Origin: Burkholderiales bacterium
GTDB taxonomy: Bacteria > Pseudomonadota > Gammaproteobacteria > Burkholderiales > WYBJ01
Assembly: GCA_020848435.1 (NCBI GenBank)
Contig: JADLAC010000014.1
Location: 28,341-92,340 of the forward strand
DNA length: 64,000 bases
Direction of reading: 5' to 3'
Within the stretch, counting starts at the first letter, position 1. Each line of letters opens with the position of its first letter. Shown here piece by piece: positions 18,238 through 30,715 of the stretch. A program made the position numbers and the translations under genes. A model generated the notes under the pieces. The model saw only the letters and a program-made list of their open reading frames with translations. It was not told the origin of the DNA and ran no database searches.

Positions 18238-19634
18238 ACGCGATCGATCGACTGGCGCAAGAGCTCGCCGGGCCGGGCGGATTGAAGCCCTTGCGGGTGC
18301 TCGCCGCGTCCGGTCAGCTCGGCTACGGTGTTCCCGAGCCCACGCTCGCCGCGGGTCTCGCGCGCAAGCCCCATGTGCTCGGGGCGGACATGGGATCGAT
18401 CGATCCGGGCCCGGCATATCTCGGCGGCGGCATCATGGGCACCTCGCCCGCGGTGACGCGCGCCGACCTCACCAAGGTCCTGCGCGGGGCGCGTGCGCTG
18501 AACATTCCGCTGCTCATCGGCACGGCTGGCACCGCCGGTGCCCGCCCGCACCTGGAGGCGACACTACAGATCGTGCGCGATATCGCGCGCGCCGAAGGCA
18601 TGCATTTTCGCCTGGCGTCGATTCGGGCGGACATGCCGCGCGATCTCGTGAAGGCCGCCATCCGCGCGGGCCGCGTGCAGCCGATCGGCGCGATCGGCGA
18701 TCTCACCACAGCCGACGTCGACCAGGCCGCGCACCTGGTCGGACAAATGGGGATCGAGGCCTTCCAGCGGGCGCTGCGCGCCGATGCCGATGTCGTGATC
18801 GCGGGCCGCGCCTGCGACACCGCTGTATTCGCCGCGATTCCCGCGGCGCTCGGCTATCCCATGGGTCCGACCATGCACATGTCGAAGATCATCGAATGCT
18901 GCTCGATCTGCTGCGTCCCGGGCGGCCGCGATCCTTTGCTCGGCACGCTGGAGGGCGAGAGCTTCATCCTCGACAGCATGAATTCCGAGCGCCATGCCAC
19001 GCCCATGTCGGTGGCCGCGCACAGCCTGTACGAGCAATCGGATCCTTATGTCGTGCGCGAGCCCGAAGGCAGCCTGCTGGTCGATGCGGCGCGCTACGAA
19101 GCGCTCGACGCCCACCGCACGCGCGTATCGGGCGCACGCTGGGAGCCGGCGCAGCAGCTAAGCGTCAAGATCGAGGGCGCAGTGCGCATCGGCGAACGCG
19201 CGGTGGTCCTGGCGGCGAGCGCCGATCCGCGCGTCATCGCCAATATCGACGCCATTCTTGCCGGGGTCGAGAAGACCGTGCGCGAGCTCGCACCGCACTC
19301 GGGCAGCGAGCCTTATCGCTTGCACTATCGGGTGTACGGCATCGACGGCGTATTCGACTGGAAGCGAGCGCCCGAGCCTCTGCCGCGCGAGATCTTCATC
19401 CTGGTCGAGTGCATCGCGGCGAGTGCCGACGAAGCCAAGTCCGTCGCCACCGTGTTCAAGCAATACATGCTGCACCACGGCTTCCCGGGGCGCCTGTCGA
19501 CGGGCGGGAATCTCGCCTTTCCGTTCACGCCCCCGGAGCTTGCCGCCGGCACAGCCTATCGCTTCAATGCCTACCACGTCATGGACGTGGACGCGCTCGA
19601 GCCGCTGTTCCCGGTCGAGATCGAAACCCTATAG
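18234..19634 (+). CDS. AtuA-family (DUF1446) acyl-CoA-associated protein
   Basis: A 466-residue protein of the AtuA family, named from the acyclic terpene utilisation operon of Pseudomonas. Typical sequences include RVLAASGQLGYGVPEP near the N-terminus, GADMGSIDPGPAYLGGG, and DVVIAGRACDTAVFAAIP in the middle. The whole length is the AtuA N-terminal-type domain followed by a C-terminal part with HSGSEPYRLHYRVYGIDGV. The family is linked to catabolism of branched or terpenoid acids, but its reaction is not firmly established. It overlaps the DUF4387 gene by ATGA. No terpenoid carboxylase genes are seen next to it, so the substrate may be different from citronellol-type compounds. Confidence 0.83.
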   Translation: MNAIDRLAQELAGPGGLKPLRVLAASGQLGYGVPEPTLAAGLARKPHVLGADMGSIDPGPAYLGGGIMGTSPAVTRADLTKVLRGARALNIPLLIGTAGTAGARPHLEATLQIVRDIARAEGMHFRLASIRADMPRDLVKAAIRAGRVQPIGAIGDLTTADVDQAAHLVGQMGIEAFQRALRADADVVIAGRACDTAVFAAIPAALGYPMGPTMHMSKIIECCSICCVPGGRDPLLGTLEGESFILDSMNSERHATPMSVAAHSLYEQSDPYVVREPEGSLLVDAARYEALDAHRTRVSGARWEPAQQLSVKIEGAVRIGERAVVLAASADPRVIANIDAILAGVEKTVRELAPHSGSEPYRLHYRVYGIDGVFDWKRAPEPLPREIFILVECIAASADEAKSVATVFKQYMLHHGFPGRLSTGGNLAFPFTPPELAAGTAYRFNAYHVMDVDALEPLFPVEIETL

Positions 19635-19639
19635 GCCGC

Positions 19640-20185
19640 TCAGCCCTTGAGCGCGTAGATCTCCGGCAGGTTGCGCCAGGCGCCGCGCACGTCCATGCCG
19701 AAGCCGAAGACATAGCGGTCCGGTAAGCGCAAGCCGACGAAATCCGCCGCGATCGGCTTGCCGCGCCCGAGATCCTTGTCGGCGAATACCGCGCACTGGA
19801 CCGCCTGCGCCCCGTCGGCGAGCAAACCCTCACGTATGGCGGCGAGCGTGATGCCCTCGTCCAGAATGTCGTCGAGCACGAGCACCGTGCGCCCTGCGAC
19901 CGGTGTGCGCGGCTTCACTTTCCAGTCCAGGCGCCCGCCGCGGGTCGCGTCGCCGTAGCGCGTGACGTGCACGAAATCGAACTCGAGCGGGAAGTGCAGC
20001 ATCGGCAAGAGCCGGCCGCTGAATACCACGGCGCCGCCCATGACCGTGACGACCAGAGGATTCGCGCCAGCGAGCCGTGCGCTGATGTCACCGGCCAGGC
20101 GCGCCAGGGCCGCGTCGATGGCATCCGCGCTCACGATGCACTCGGCCGACCGCAAAACCTGCCAGGCTTCTTCCGGCGTAAACAT
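19640..20185 (-). CDS. hpt: Hypoxanthine-guanine phosphoribosyltransferase
   Basis: A 181-residue type I phosphoribosyltransferase for purine salvage, which joins hypoxanthine or guanine to PRPP. The PRPP-binding loop is VLVLDDILDEGITL. The flexible loop region FVHVTRYGDATRGG and the early VVTVMGGAVVFSGRLL (PPi loop) are in the expected order. The C-terminal purine-binding part is DFVGLRLPDRYVFGFGMD. Length fits bacterial Hpt. It ends 5 bases beyond the convergent AtuA gene's stop and stands 68 bases upstream-side of ligA on the same strand. Confidence 0.93.
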   Translation of the reverse strand: MFTPEEAWQVLRSAECIVSADAIDAALARLAGDISARLAGANPLVVTVMGGAVVFSGRLLPMLHFPLEFDFVHVTRYGDATRGGRLDWKVKPRTPVAGRTVLVLDDILDEGITLAAIREGLLADGAQAVQCAVFADKDLGRGKPIAADFVGLRLPDRYVFGFGMDVRGAWRNLPEIYALKG

Positions 20186-20253
20186 TGCGTATCACTCCCT
20201 GTCGGCATCATTGCCCGCGGCGAACTGCCCTAGCCGCTGCCCGGCCGCTGCGC

Positions 20254-23423
<3,170 letters not shown>

Positions 23424-23438
23424 GGCATGAGTCCGGCT

Positions 23439-26400
23439 TCAGGCGGCTTGTCTCTCGGTGAGCTTCAGGGCCTCTTCGATATCCACGGCGACCACGCGAG
23501 AAACGCCGAGCTCCTGCATGGTGACGCCGATGAGCTGCTCGGCGATCTCCATCGTCAGCTTGTTGTGACTGATGAACATGAACTGGGTTTCGGCCGCCAT
23601 TCTCTTCACCAGGCTGCAGAAGCGCAAGGTATTGGAATCGTCGAGCGGCGCATCGACTTCGTCCAGCAGGCAGAACGGCGCCGGATTGAGCTGGAACATG
23701 GAAAAGATGAGCGCCAGCGCGGTGAGCGCCTTTTCTCCGCCGGACAGTAGATGGATCGAGCTGTTGCGCTTGCCGGGCGGCTGGGCCACGACCTGGATGC
23801 CGGCGTCGAGGATCTCCTCGCCGGTCAGGACGAGCTTCGCCGTGCCGCCGCCGAACAGCGACGGGAACATTTCGCCGAAGTGGCGATTGACCTCGTCGAA
23901 GGTCTTGGCGAGCAGCTCGCGGGTTTCGCGGTCGATCCGCCGAATCGCGCTTTCGAGCGTCGCCAGCGCCTGTTCGAGATCGGCCGACTGGGTATCCAGA
24001 TAGGCTTTGCGCTCGCGCGCGGCATTGAGCTCATCGAGCGCGGCGAGATTGACCGCGCCGAGCGCGGCGATCTCCTCGCCCAGGCGGCCGATCTCGGTAT
24101 TGAGATGGCTCGATCGCACCCCGCGCTCGAGCTGGGCCTTCAGCGCCTCCTGGTCGGCACCGGCATCGACGAGCTGCCGCTCGAACTGCTCTTCGGTGAG
24201 CCGCGCCTCCTGCTCCTTGAGCCGCAGGTCGTTGATGCGCAGCCGCAGCGGCTCCAGCCGCTGCTCCGAGCCAAGACGCTCCTGCTCGGCCGCGCGCAGC
24301 TCGGCTTCCAGGCCCTGTTGCTCGTCGCGCACCTTGGCGAGCGCCGCCTCGCGCTCGCCGCGCACGCCAAGCGCTGCCTGCAATTCGCCGCTGAGCGCGG
24401 TCTCGTCGAAGCGCGCCAAGTCGGCTGCCAGCTCTGCACCGGTTTGCCGCAACCGGGTGAGCTGCTCTTCGAGCACCCGCAGCGCAGCCTCCAGATCCTC
24501 GATGCGTTGCGTGCAGGTGCGCTGGCTGAACAGCGCCGCCTGCGACTCCTTTTCGGCCTCCTGCAGCGCTCGCCGCTGCTGCGCCAGCGCCTCCTCCGAG
24601 CCGCGAAACGCCGTATCGGCCGCCGCGAGCCGCGCATCGAGGTCCAGGCGCTGCGCGTTCAGCCGCGCCAGCTCGGCCTGCGCGAAATCGCGCTCAGCGC
24701 CTTCCTGCGCGGATTGCTGGGCAATCTCACCCAGTTCCGCGGCGATTTGCGCGCCGCGCTGCGTGCTGCGATCGGCCTGCTCGGACAGGCGCAGGATCTC
24801 GAGCTCCATGCCATGCGCCTTCTCCTGCGTAGTATCGATCTCGAAGCGCAGCGAGGCGATGCTGTTGCGCAGCTCCGCCAGGGCCGACTCGCGTTCCCCG
24901 GCGCCGCGACGGCGATCGTCGAGCACCGTTTGCTCGAGCGCGATCTGCTCGCCGATCTGGTCGATCTCGCGCTGGCGCGAGAGCACGCCGTGCAATTCGC
25001 TGTCGGGCGCATGGAAGCTCACGCTGTGACGCGTGAAGACGTGGCCCTCGCGCGTCACCAGCACCGCGCCTAGCGGCGCCTCGTGGCGCAGCTCCAGGGC
25101 CGCGGCCGCGCCATCGATGACGTAGACCCCGTCCAGCCATTCGGGCAATACCGCGGCAAGCGACGAATCGAGGCAGGTGACGAAGCTCGCGAGCGGCGGC
25201 AGACCGTGCCAGCTTCCGGCCGCCGCCGAGGCCGCCGAACCATTCTCCGCACTGAAGAGCGCGAGCTTGGCGGGTGGAGGCTCGCGCCACCAGCTCTGCT
25301 CCGGCGCCAAGCGCTCCACGCCGATGGCATTCAAGCGCTCCTCGAGCACGGCTTCGAGCGCATCCTCCCAGCCTTGCTCGATGCGCATGCCTTGCCACAA
25401 GCGCTTGTGACCCGCGAGCGCGTGCTGCTCGAGCCAGGTCTTGATGTGCTCCCCGCGCGCGAGCCGCGCCTGCAACGCTTCGAGCGCGCAGCGGCGTGCA
25501 TCCAAGGCAGTGATGCGCGACGCGGTCGCCGCGGCGGATTGTTGCGCTTCGCGAGTGGCCTGCTCGCGCCGCGGCAGCTCGCCCTCGTGGCGCTCGAGCG
25601 CCGCGCGCAATTCGCGCAGCTCGTCTTCGTGGGCTTGCAGCTCGGAGCGCAGCTCGCGCAGCGCGGCATCGTCGGGAACCACCAGCGCGGCCCGCTCCTG
25701 TTCGAGCCGCGCGCTCCTCGCCTCGAGCTGGGCGAGCAGCTTCGCCGCGTGCTCGCGCCGCGCGTCCTGGAGATGAAGCTGCTGGTCGATGCGTGCGAGC
25801 TCATCACGCAGCTCGCGCACCGCGTCCTGCGCCTGGCGGAACGCGGCTTCGGCGAGCGGTACGCGTTCCGACTCGGCCGCGACGCGCACCAGCAGCGTTT
25901 CGAGCTGGCCGGTCGCGGCGGCGAGCTTCGCGCGCCATTGTTCGCGGCTCGCGCGCGACAGGTCCTGCTGTTGGCTGCATTGCTCGAGGTCCGCGTCGAC
26001 CTGCGCGCGCTGGCTCTCGACGCGCGCGCGGCTCGCGCGCAAGAACTGCAATTGCTGTTCGAGCCGGGCGACTTCGGAGCCCGCCTGGAAGAAAGCCCCC
26101 TGGGCGCCGGACACCGCGTCGTTCGCCGCGTAGAAGCGCAGCCGCAGCGCCTCGCCGCGCTTTTCCGCATCGCGCAGCCGCGCCAGCTCCGCTTCGACCT
26201 CGATCGTCGCGCGCTCCAGGTCGCGGCTCGAGCGGTTGCGCTGTGCGGCCGCTTCCTGCTTGCGCACCAGCCAGAGGAGCTGGTGCGCATTGCTCAACGC
26301 ATTCTGCAATTCGCGATACTTGGCCGCGACCTGCGCCTGCGCCTGTAGATGCCCGAGCTGCTTGTCGAGCTCTTCGCGGATGTCGGTCACGCGCTGTAGG

Positions 26401-26969
26401 TTGTCGCGCGTGTCCGCGATCCGCAGCTCGGTCTCGCGGCGCCGCTCGCGGTACTTCGAAACGCCCGCGGCCTCCTCCAGGAAAACGCGCAGCTCTTCGG
26501 GCTTCGCTTCGATGATCTGCGAGATCATCCCTTGCTCGATGATCCCGTAGGCACGCGCACCGACCCCCGTGCCGAGAAACAGGTCCGCTACGTCGCGGCG
26601 GCGCACGTGCACGCCGTTGATGTAGTACTCGGAGCTGCCTTCGCGCTCGAGCACGCGCTTGATCGCGATCTCGGCATAGCTCGCCCATTCGCCCGCGACC
26701 TTGGCGAGAGTGTTGTCGAAGATCAGCTCGACCGAGGCGCGGTTGCCCGGCTTGCGCTCGCCGGCGCCGTTGAAGATGACGTCTTGCATCGTCTCGCCGC
26801 GCAGGTGGCGCGCGGAGCTTTCGCCGAGCACCCAGCGTACGGCGTCGATCACGTTCGACTTGCCGCAGCCGTTGGGGCCGACGATGCCGACGACTTGACC
26901 CGGAATCGGAATGTGAGTCGGGTCGACGAACGACTTGAACCCGGCGAGCTTGATTTCCTTGAGGCGCAA
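23439..26969 (-). CDS. smc: Chromosome partition protein SMC
   Basis: A 1176-residue SMC ATPase that, with ScpA/ScpB, organises the chromosome. The N-terminal Walker A is GPNGCGKSNVIDAV; two long Arg/Glu/Ala-rich coiled coils flank a hinge around residues 510-670; the C-terminal head has the signature LSGGEKALTALALI and Walker B FCLLDEVDAPLDDSN. The best start is a TTG at 26969, since the conserved start MRLKEIKLAGFKSF leaves no space for an earlier one and no ATG is close. A TTG start implies modest translation. Confidence 0.96.
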   Translation of the reverse strand: MRLKEIKLAGFKSFVDPTHIPIPGQVVGIVGPNGCGKSNVIDAVRWVLGESSARHLRGETMQDVIFNGAGERKPGNRASVELIFDNTLAKVAGEWASYAEIAIKRVLEREGSSEYYINGVHVRRRDVADLFLGTGVGARAYGIIEQGMISQIIEAKPEELRVFLEEAAGVSKYRERRRETELRIADTRDNLQRVTDIREELDKQLGHLQAQAQVAAKYRELQNALSNAHQLLWLVRKQEAAAQRNRSSRDLERATIEVEAELARLRDAEKRGEALRLRFYAANDAVSGAQGAFFQAGSEVARLEQQLQFLRASRARVESQRAQVDADLEQCSQQQDLSRASREQWRAKLAAATGQLETLLVRVAAESERVPLAEAAFRQAQDAVRELRDELARIDQQLHLQDARREHAAKLLAQLEARSARLEQERAALVVPDDAALRELRSELQAHEDELRELRAALERHEGELPRREQATREAQQSAAATASRITALDARRCALEALQARLARGEHIKTWLEQHALAGHKRLWQGMRIEQGWEDALEAVLEERLNAIGVERLAPEQSWWREPPPAKLALFSAENGSAASAAAGSWHGLPPLASFVTCLDSSLAAVLPEWLDGVYVIDGAAAALELRHEAPLGAVLVTREGHVFTRHSVSFHAPDSELHGVLSRQREIDQIGEQIALEQTVLDDRRRGAGERESALAELRNSIASLRFEIDTTQEKAHGMELEILRLSEQADRSTQRGAQIAAELGEIAQQSAQEGAERDFAQAELARLNAQRLDLDARLAAADTAFRGSEEALAQQRRALQEAEKESQAALFSQRTCTQRIEDLEAALRVLEEQLTRLRQTGAELAADLARFDETALSGELQAALGVRGEREAALAKVRDEQQGLEAELRAAEQERLGSEQRLEPLRLRINDLRLKEQEARLTEEQFERQLVDAGADQEALKAQLERGVRSSHLNTEIGRLGEEIAALGAVNLAALDELNAARERKAYLDTQSADLEQALATLESAIRRIDRETRELLAKTFDEVNRHFGEMFPSLFGGGTAKLVLTGEEILDAGIQVVAQPPGKRNSSIHLLSGGEKALTALALIFSMFQLNPAPFCLLDEVDAPLDDSNTLRFCSLVKRMAAETQFMFISHNKLTMEIAEQLIGVTMQELGVSRVVAVDIEEALKLTERQAA

Positions 26970-27070
26970 GAGGCTGTGCTGGACTTATAATGGATTCGGA
27001 TCACGCAGCTCGGGTCGCGAGCAGGCGCGATTTTAACTGATTTGAGTGGGCTGTTAACCTCGTCTCGACG

Positions 27071-27490
27071 ATGGCGACTCGACCGGGCAGGCGCTTGCGC
27101 AGCTTCCCCAATCCGCGGCCCGCGCGCGACTACCGCATCCATATGCGGATTCCGGAGTTCACCTGCCTGTGCCCGAAGACCGGGCAACCGGATTTCGCGA
27201 CGCTCGAGCTCGACTACGTGCCCGATCGCGCGTGCGTGGAGCTGAAGAGCTTGAAGCTCTACATCTGGTCGTATCGCGACCAGGGCGCGTTTCACGAAGA
27301 TGTGACCAATCGTATCCTGGACGACCTGGTGCAAGCCGTGGCGCCACGCTTCATGCGGCTCACCGCGCGCTTCTACGTGCGCGGCGGCATCTTCACCACC
27401 GTGACCGCCGAGCATCGCCAACCGGGTTGGAGCGCGCCGCCGGGCGTGCATCTCGACCCGATCGCCGCCGCGCCGAGCGTCGGAAGCTAG
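27071..27490 (+). CDS. queF: NADPH-dependent 7-cyano-7-deazaguanine (preQ0) reductase
   Basis: A 139-residue unimodular QueF that reduces preQ0 to preQ1 in queuosine synthesis. The active-site cysteine is Cys34 in [12 protein letters not shown], followed by the aspartate needed for catalysis. The substrate-binding glutamate lies in [16 protein letters not shown], and HED follows in FHEDVTN. The short form without the N-terminal duplication fits the YkvM-like subgroup. It is divergent from smc. A TATAAT sequence at 26986-26991 is a candidate -10, but no convincing -35 was found. The stop codon abuts the MITE-like element. Confidence 0.94.
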   Translation: MATRPGRRLRSFPNPRPARDYRIHMRIPEFTCLCPKTGQPDFATLELDYVPDRACVELKSLKLYIWSYRDQGAFHEDVTNRILDDLVQAVAPRFMRLTARFYVRGGIFTTVTAEHRQPGWSAPPGVHLDPIAAAPSVGS

Positions 27491-27684
27491 CTTCCTGAGT
27501 CCGAGGTTCGTCGCTACGTGGCCAAGCCCGACAACGGTACCCTGAATGGCAAGAGTGCCGAAATCGGCGCCAGACGCGAAGCGAACCGCAGGCGAGGCTT
27601 GGACACCTGGCGAGGATTCGCGACAAAGTATGGCGTCGATTCTCGACATCTTCTGTGCGGCGAATTTCGGACTCAGGACGCTAG
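27486..27684. mobile_element. MITE-like element with terminal inverted repeats and possible 5-bp target duplication
   Basis: An 18-base arm (27493-27510, TCCTGAGTCCGAGGTTCG) is repeated in inverted orientation at 27661-27678 with two mismatches. The pair encloses about 186 bases. The 5-base sequence GCTAG occurs directly outside each end (27486-27490 and 27680-27684), consistent with a target-site duplication. The left copy contains the stop codon of queF. No transposase is encoded: the only open frame inside, on the minus strand, has no recognisable product. Which transposase would mobilise it cannot be told. Confidence 0.55.
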
Positions 27685-27754
27685 GAGCCTGTCAGACTTG
27701 ATTTCGCGCGATGCGTTGTGTCCAGAACGCCCGCAGGCAAGGCGGCGCCTGGCC

Positions 27755-28492
27755 ATGCGGATGCGTACAGCCGCGAGCGTGACCCTCGCTGCCTGGCTCG
27801 CAGCAGCCGCGACGAGCTTTGCGCAAGCGACGACGGCACCGGCGCGGGTGTTCGGCGAGGAGCTGCGCTGCGAGCCCGCCCCGAACGACAGCGCTCGAGC
27901 GTGTGCGCGGCGGATTCTTCGCATCGCCCGCGACCGCATCGAGCAGGATTTCATTCGCCGCCATGGGCTCGGCGCCACCGCCGACGAAGTTGAAGCACTG
28001 CACGCCTATAACCGTGCGTTCGAAGCGCAGGATCGGGATCAGCGCGCCCGCAAACTGCTGGAGCTCGAAGGCCGCCTGGCGAACGCGGACCTCGACGCGA
28101 GCGAACGCGCTCGGCTGCGTGAGTTCCATGCCGTGCTCGTGCGGCTCGCGCGCTACGAGGCCGATGTCGACGCCGGTAGCGAAGTGCGCATCGATACGCC
28201 GGTCGAGGTGCTGCGGCGCTGGATCGAGTACTGGAAGCTGAACGATGCGCTGTACGCGCGCTACGGCGGGGTCGTGGGTCTCACCGCCTCGGGCCCCTAC
28301 GCCCATGGCGCGAGAGCACTCCTGATCGAGCGATCCCTGGCGCGTGCCGAGATCGAGATCCTTGATCCCGTCATCGAGCAGCACCTCCGCGCCGAGCTCG
28401 CGGCGCAGCCGCGCATGCGCTTTCGCGGCGCGGTGCCGGACTTCACGCCGTTCTGGAAGCGTCCGATTCCCGCGTCCTACATCGCGCCGTAG
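27755..28492 (+). CDS. Secreted protein with SurA/PpiC-type N-terminal helical features, function unknown
   Basis: A 245-residue protein. From the ATG at 27755 (MRMRTAASVTLAAWLAAAAT) it begins with a clear signal peptide ending near SFAQA. The frame is open upstream to 27518 through the MITE-like element, but this is unlikely to be translated. The mature part is helical and rich in Arg, Glu and Ala (RDRIEQDFIRRHGLGATADE; FEAQDRDQRARKLLELEGRL). A cysteine pair (ELRCEP and ARACARR) could form a disulfide. A loose similarity to SurA-like chaperone domains is only an impression. No family is assigned. It lies upstream of dapC on the same strand, 86 bases away. Confidence 0.65.
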   Translation: MRMRTAASVTLAAWLAAAATSFAQATTAPARVFGEELRCEPAPNDSARACARRILRIARDRIEQDFIRRHGLGATADEVEALHAYNRAFEAQDRDQRARKLLELEGRLANADLDASERARLREFHAVLVRLARYEADVDAGSEVRIDTPVEVLRRWIEYWKLNDALYARYGGVVGLTASGPYAHGARALLIERSLARAEIEILDPVIEQHLRAELAAQPRMRFRGAVPDFTPFWKRPIPASYIAP

Positions 28493-28578
28493 TCGATCGC
28501 ACGTGCCGCGCCCCGGCTTCCGGGCGGGGAGGCGCGCCCCATATAATGCGGCTTTGCCGATCGGGAGCGCACGCCGTA

Positions 28579-29772
28579 GTGAATCCGAGCTTGCAGCAAC
28601 TTCAACCCTACGCTTTCGAGCGGCTGAATGCCCTGCTGCGCGGTGTGACGCCGAACCCGGCCTACAGCCCGATCAAGCTCTACATCGGCGAGCCGAAGCA
28701 CCCGACCCCGAGCTTCATCCGGGAGGCGCTCACCGCGGCGCTGGATGGACTCGCGCGCTATCCGACCACGCTTGGCGAACCTTCGCTGCGGCAGGCCATC
28801 GCCGCGTGGATGGCCAAGCGCTATGGCCTCGCCGACATCGACCCGGCGACGCAGATCATTCCGGTCAACGGCAGCCGCGAAGCGCTGTTCGGGCTCGCCC
28901 AAGCCGTGATCGAGCGCACGCGGCCCGATCCGGTGGTCGTGATGCCCAATCCTTTCTATCAGATCTACGAGGGCGCGGCGCTGCTCGCCGGCGCGCGGCC
29001 GGAGTTTCTGAATACGACCGCGGAGAGCCGCTATGCCTTGAATCTTGGGCAGCTCGCGGACTCGACCTGGGAGCGAGCCCAGCTCGTGTACGTCTGCTCC
29101 CCCGGTAACCCGACCGGCGCGGTGATGACGCTCGACGACTGGCGGGTGCTGTTCGAGCTTTCCGACCGCTACGGCTTCGTGATCGCCTCCGACGAGTGCT
29201 ACTCGGAGATCTATTTCGACGAAGGCGCCGCGCCGCTCGGCGGAATGCAGGCCGCGGCGCAGCTCGGCCGCGCAGGCTTCCCGCGCCTGGTGATGCTCTC
29301 CAGCTTGTCGAAGCGCTCCAATGCGCCGGGGCTGCGTTCGGGCTTCGTGGCTGGCGATGCCGCCATTCTCAAGCCCTACCTGCTGTACCGGACGTATCAG
29401 GGCGGCGCCATGCCGCCGGCGAATTTCGCGGCAAGCCTGGCCGCCTGGCAGGACGAAGCGCATGTCGCCGACAACCGGCGCCTCTACCGCGACAAGTTCG
29501 ATGCCGCGCTGGAGATCTTCGCCGGCGCCGTCCCGGCCGAGCGGCCGCAGGCCGCGTTCTACCTGTGGCTGCGAACACCGATCGCCGATACCGCCTTCGC
29601 CCGGCGCCTCCATGCCGAATATAATGTCAGCGTATTGCCGGGGAGCTTCCTCGCACGCAACGCGCGCGGCATCAATCCGGGCGAACAGTACGTTCGCATC
29701 GCGCTCGTCGCCTCGACTCAGGAATGCATCGAAGCGGCGCGGCGCATCCGGGCATTCTACGAGGGCTTGTAG
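28579..29772 (+). CDS. dapC: Succinyldiaminopimelate transaminase DapC
   Basis: A 397-residue fold-type I PLP aminotransferase. The GTG start at 28579 gives the family's usual N-terminus ([20 protein letters not shown]), which resembles known DapC sequences; an ATG 33 bases earlier would add an unusual tail. PLP lysine is in [16 protein letters not shown], the cofactor aspartate in [11 protein letters not shown], and the nucleotide-like loop in [10 protein letters not shown]. It makes N-succinyl-L,L-diaminopimelate from the 2-oxo precursor for lysine and peptidoglycan. The next gene, dapD, starts 4 bases after its stop and supplies the preceding step. Confidence 0.93.
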   Translation: MNPSLQQLQPYAFERLNALLRGVTPNPAYSPIKLYIGEPKHPTPSFIREALTAALDGLARYPTTLGEPSLRQAIAAWMAKRYGLADIDPATQIIPVNGSREALFGLAQAVIERTRPDPVVVMPNPFYQIYEGAALLAGARPEFLNTTAESRYALNLGQLADSTWERAQLVYVCSPGNPTGAVMTLDDWRVLFELSDRYGFVIASDECYSEIYFDEGAAPLGGMQAAAQLGRAGFPRLVMLSSLSKRSNAPGLRSGFVAGDAAILKPYLLYRTYQGGAMPPANFAASLAAWQDEAHVADNRRLYRDKFDAALEIFAGAVPAERPQAAFYLWLRTPIADTAFARRLHAEYNVSVLPGSFLARNARGINPGEQYVRIALVASTQECIEAARRIRAFYEGL

Positions 29773-29776
29773 GACC

Positions 29777-30598
29777 ATGATGCAACTGCAAGGAATCATC
29801 GAGGAAGCATTCGAGCAGCGCGCCGCGATAACGCCCGCGAACGCTGCTGCGGCAGTGCGCGACGCGGTCGCCGAGGTGATCGACAAGCTCGACCGAGGCG
29901 AGCTTCGTGTCGCCGAGAAATCCGGCGACGACTGGGTCACGCACCAGTGGATCAAGAAAGCGGTCCTGCTTTCGTTCCGTCTGGAAGACAATGCCGTCGT
30001 CGAAGGCGGCGAAACGCGCTATTTCGACAAGGTGCCGTCCAAGTTCGCCGCCTATACCTATGAGCGTTTCGCCGCCGAGGGCTTTCGGGTGGTGCCACCC
30101 GCGATGGCGCGCCGCGGCGCCTACGTGGCGCGCAACGTCGTGCTGATGCCCTCGTACGTCAACATCGGCGCCTATGTCGGCGAAGGCTCGATGGTCGATA
30201 CCTGGGCGACGGTGGGCTCGTGCGCGCAGATCGGGCGCAACGTCCACTTGTCGGGCGGGGTGGGCATCGGCGGCGTGCTCGAGCCCCTGCAGGCCAATCC
30301 CACGATCATCGAAGACGATTGCTTCATCGGCGCCCGCTCGGAGATCGTCGAAGGCGTGGTGATCGGCGCGGGCAGCGTCGTCTCGATGGGCGTGTTCATC
30401 GGCCAGAGCACGCGCATCTATCATCGCGAAAGCGGCGAGGTGAGCTACGGGCGGGTGCCGCCGGGCTCGGTCGTCGTGCCCGGTTCGCTGCCTTCGCCGG
30501 ATGCGAAGTATGCGCTGTACTGTGCCGTGATCGTGAAGCAGGTCGATGCCAAGACCCGTGCGAAAACGAGCATCAACGAGCTGCTGCGCGGAACCTGA
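29777..30598 (+). CDS. dapD: 2,3,4,5-tetrahydropyridine-2,6-dicarboxylate N-succinyltransferase
   Basis: A 273-residue left-handed beta-helix acyltransferase. Hexapeptide repeats are visible through the middle ([47 protein letters not shown]). Conserved [14 protein letters not shown] marks DapD. It transfers succinyl from succinyl-CoA to tetrahydrodipicolinate. Two consecutive ATGs (29777 and 29780) could start the protein. Length matches the Escherichia coli enzyme (274 residues). It is cotranscribed with dapC. Confidence 0.96.
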   Translation: MMQLQGIIEEAFEQRAAITPANAAAAVRDAVAEVIDKLDRGELRVAEKSGDDWVTHQWIKKAVLLSFRLEDNAVVEGGETRYFDKVPSKFAAYTYERFAAEGFRVVPPAMARRGAYVARNVVLMPSYVNIGAYVGEGSMVDTWATVGSCAQIGRNVHLSGGVGIGGVLEPLQANPTIIEDDCFIGARSEIVEGVVIGAGSVVSMGVFIGQSTRIYHRESGEVSYGRVPPGSVVVPGSLPSPDAKYALYCAVIVKQVDAKTRAKTSINELLRGT

Positions 30599-30715
30599 GC
30601 TCGACGCCGCGGCCGTGCCGGGCGCTCGACTACAGTTGGTTTCGCGGGCGCCGTAACTACATAACGCTGCTGCTTATTGGGCACTGAAGCTGGTCGCGGT
30701 TCGCGGGAGGACGGC

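Noticed and set aside
26959..26991. TTGAGG and TATAAT as a queF promoter
   Set aside because: The TATAAT is good but the only -35-like hexamer is 21 bases away; only the -10 is mentioned in the queF entry.
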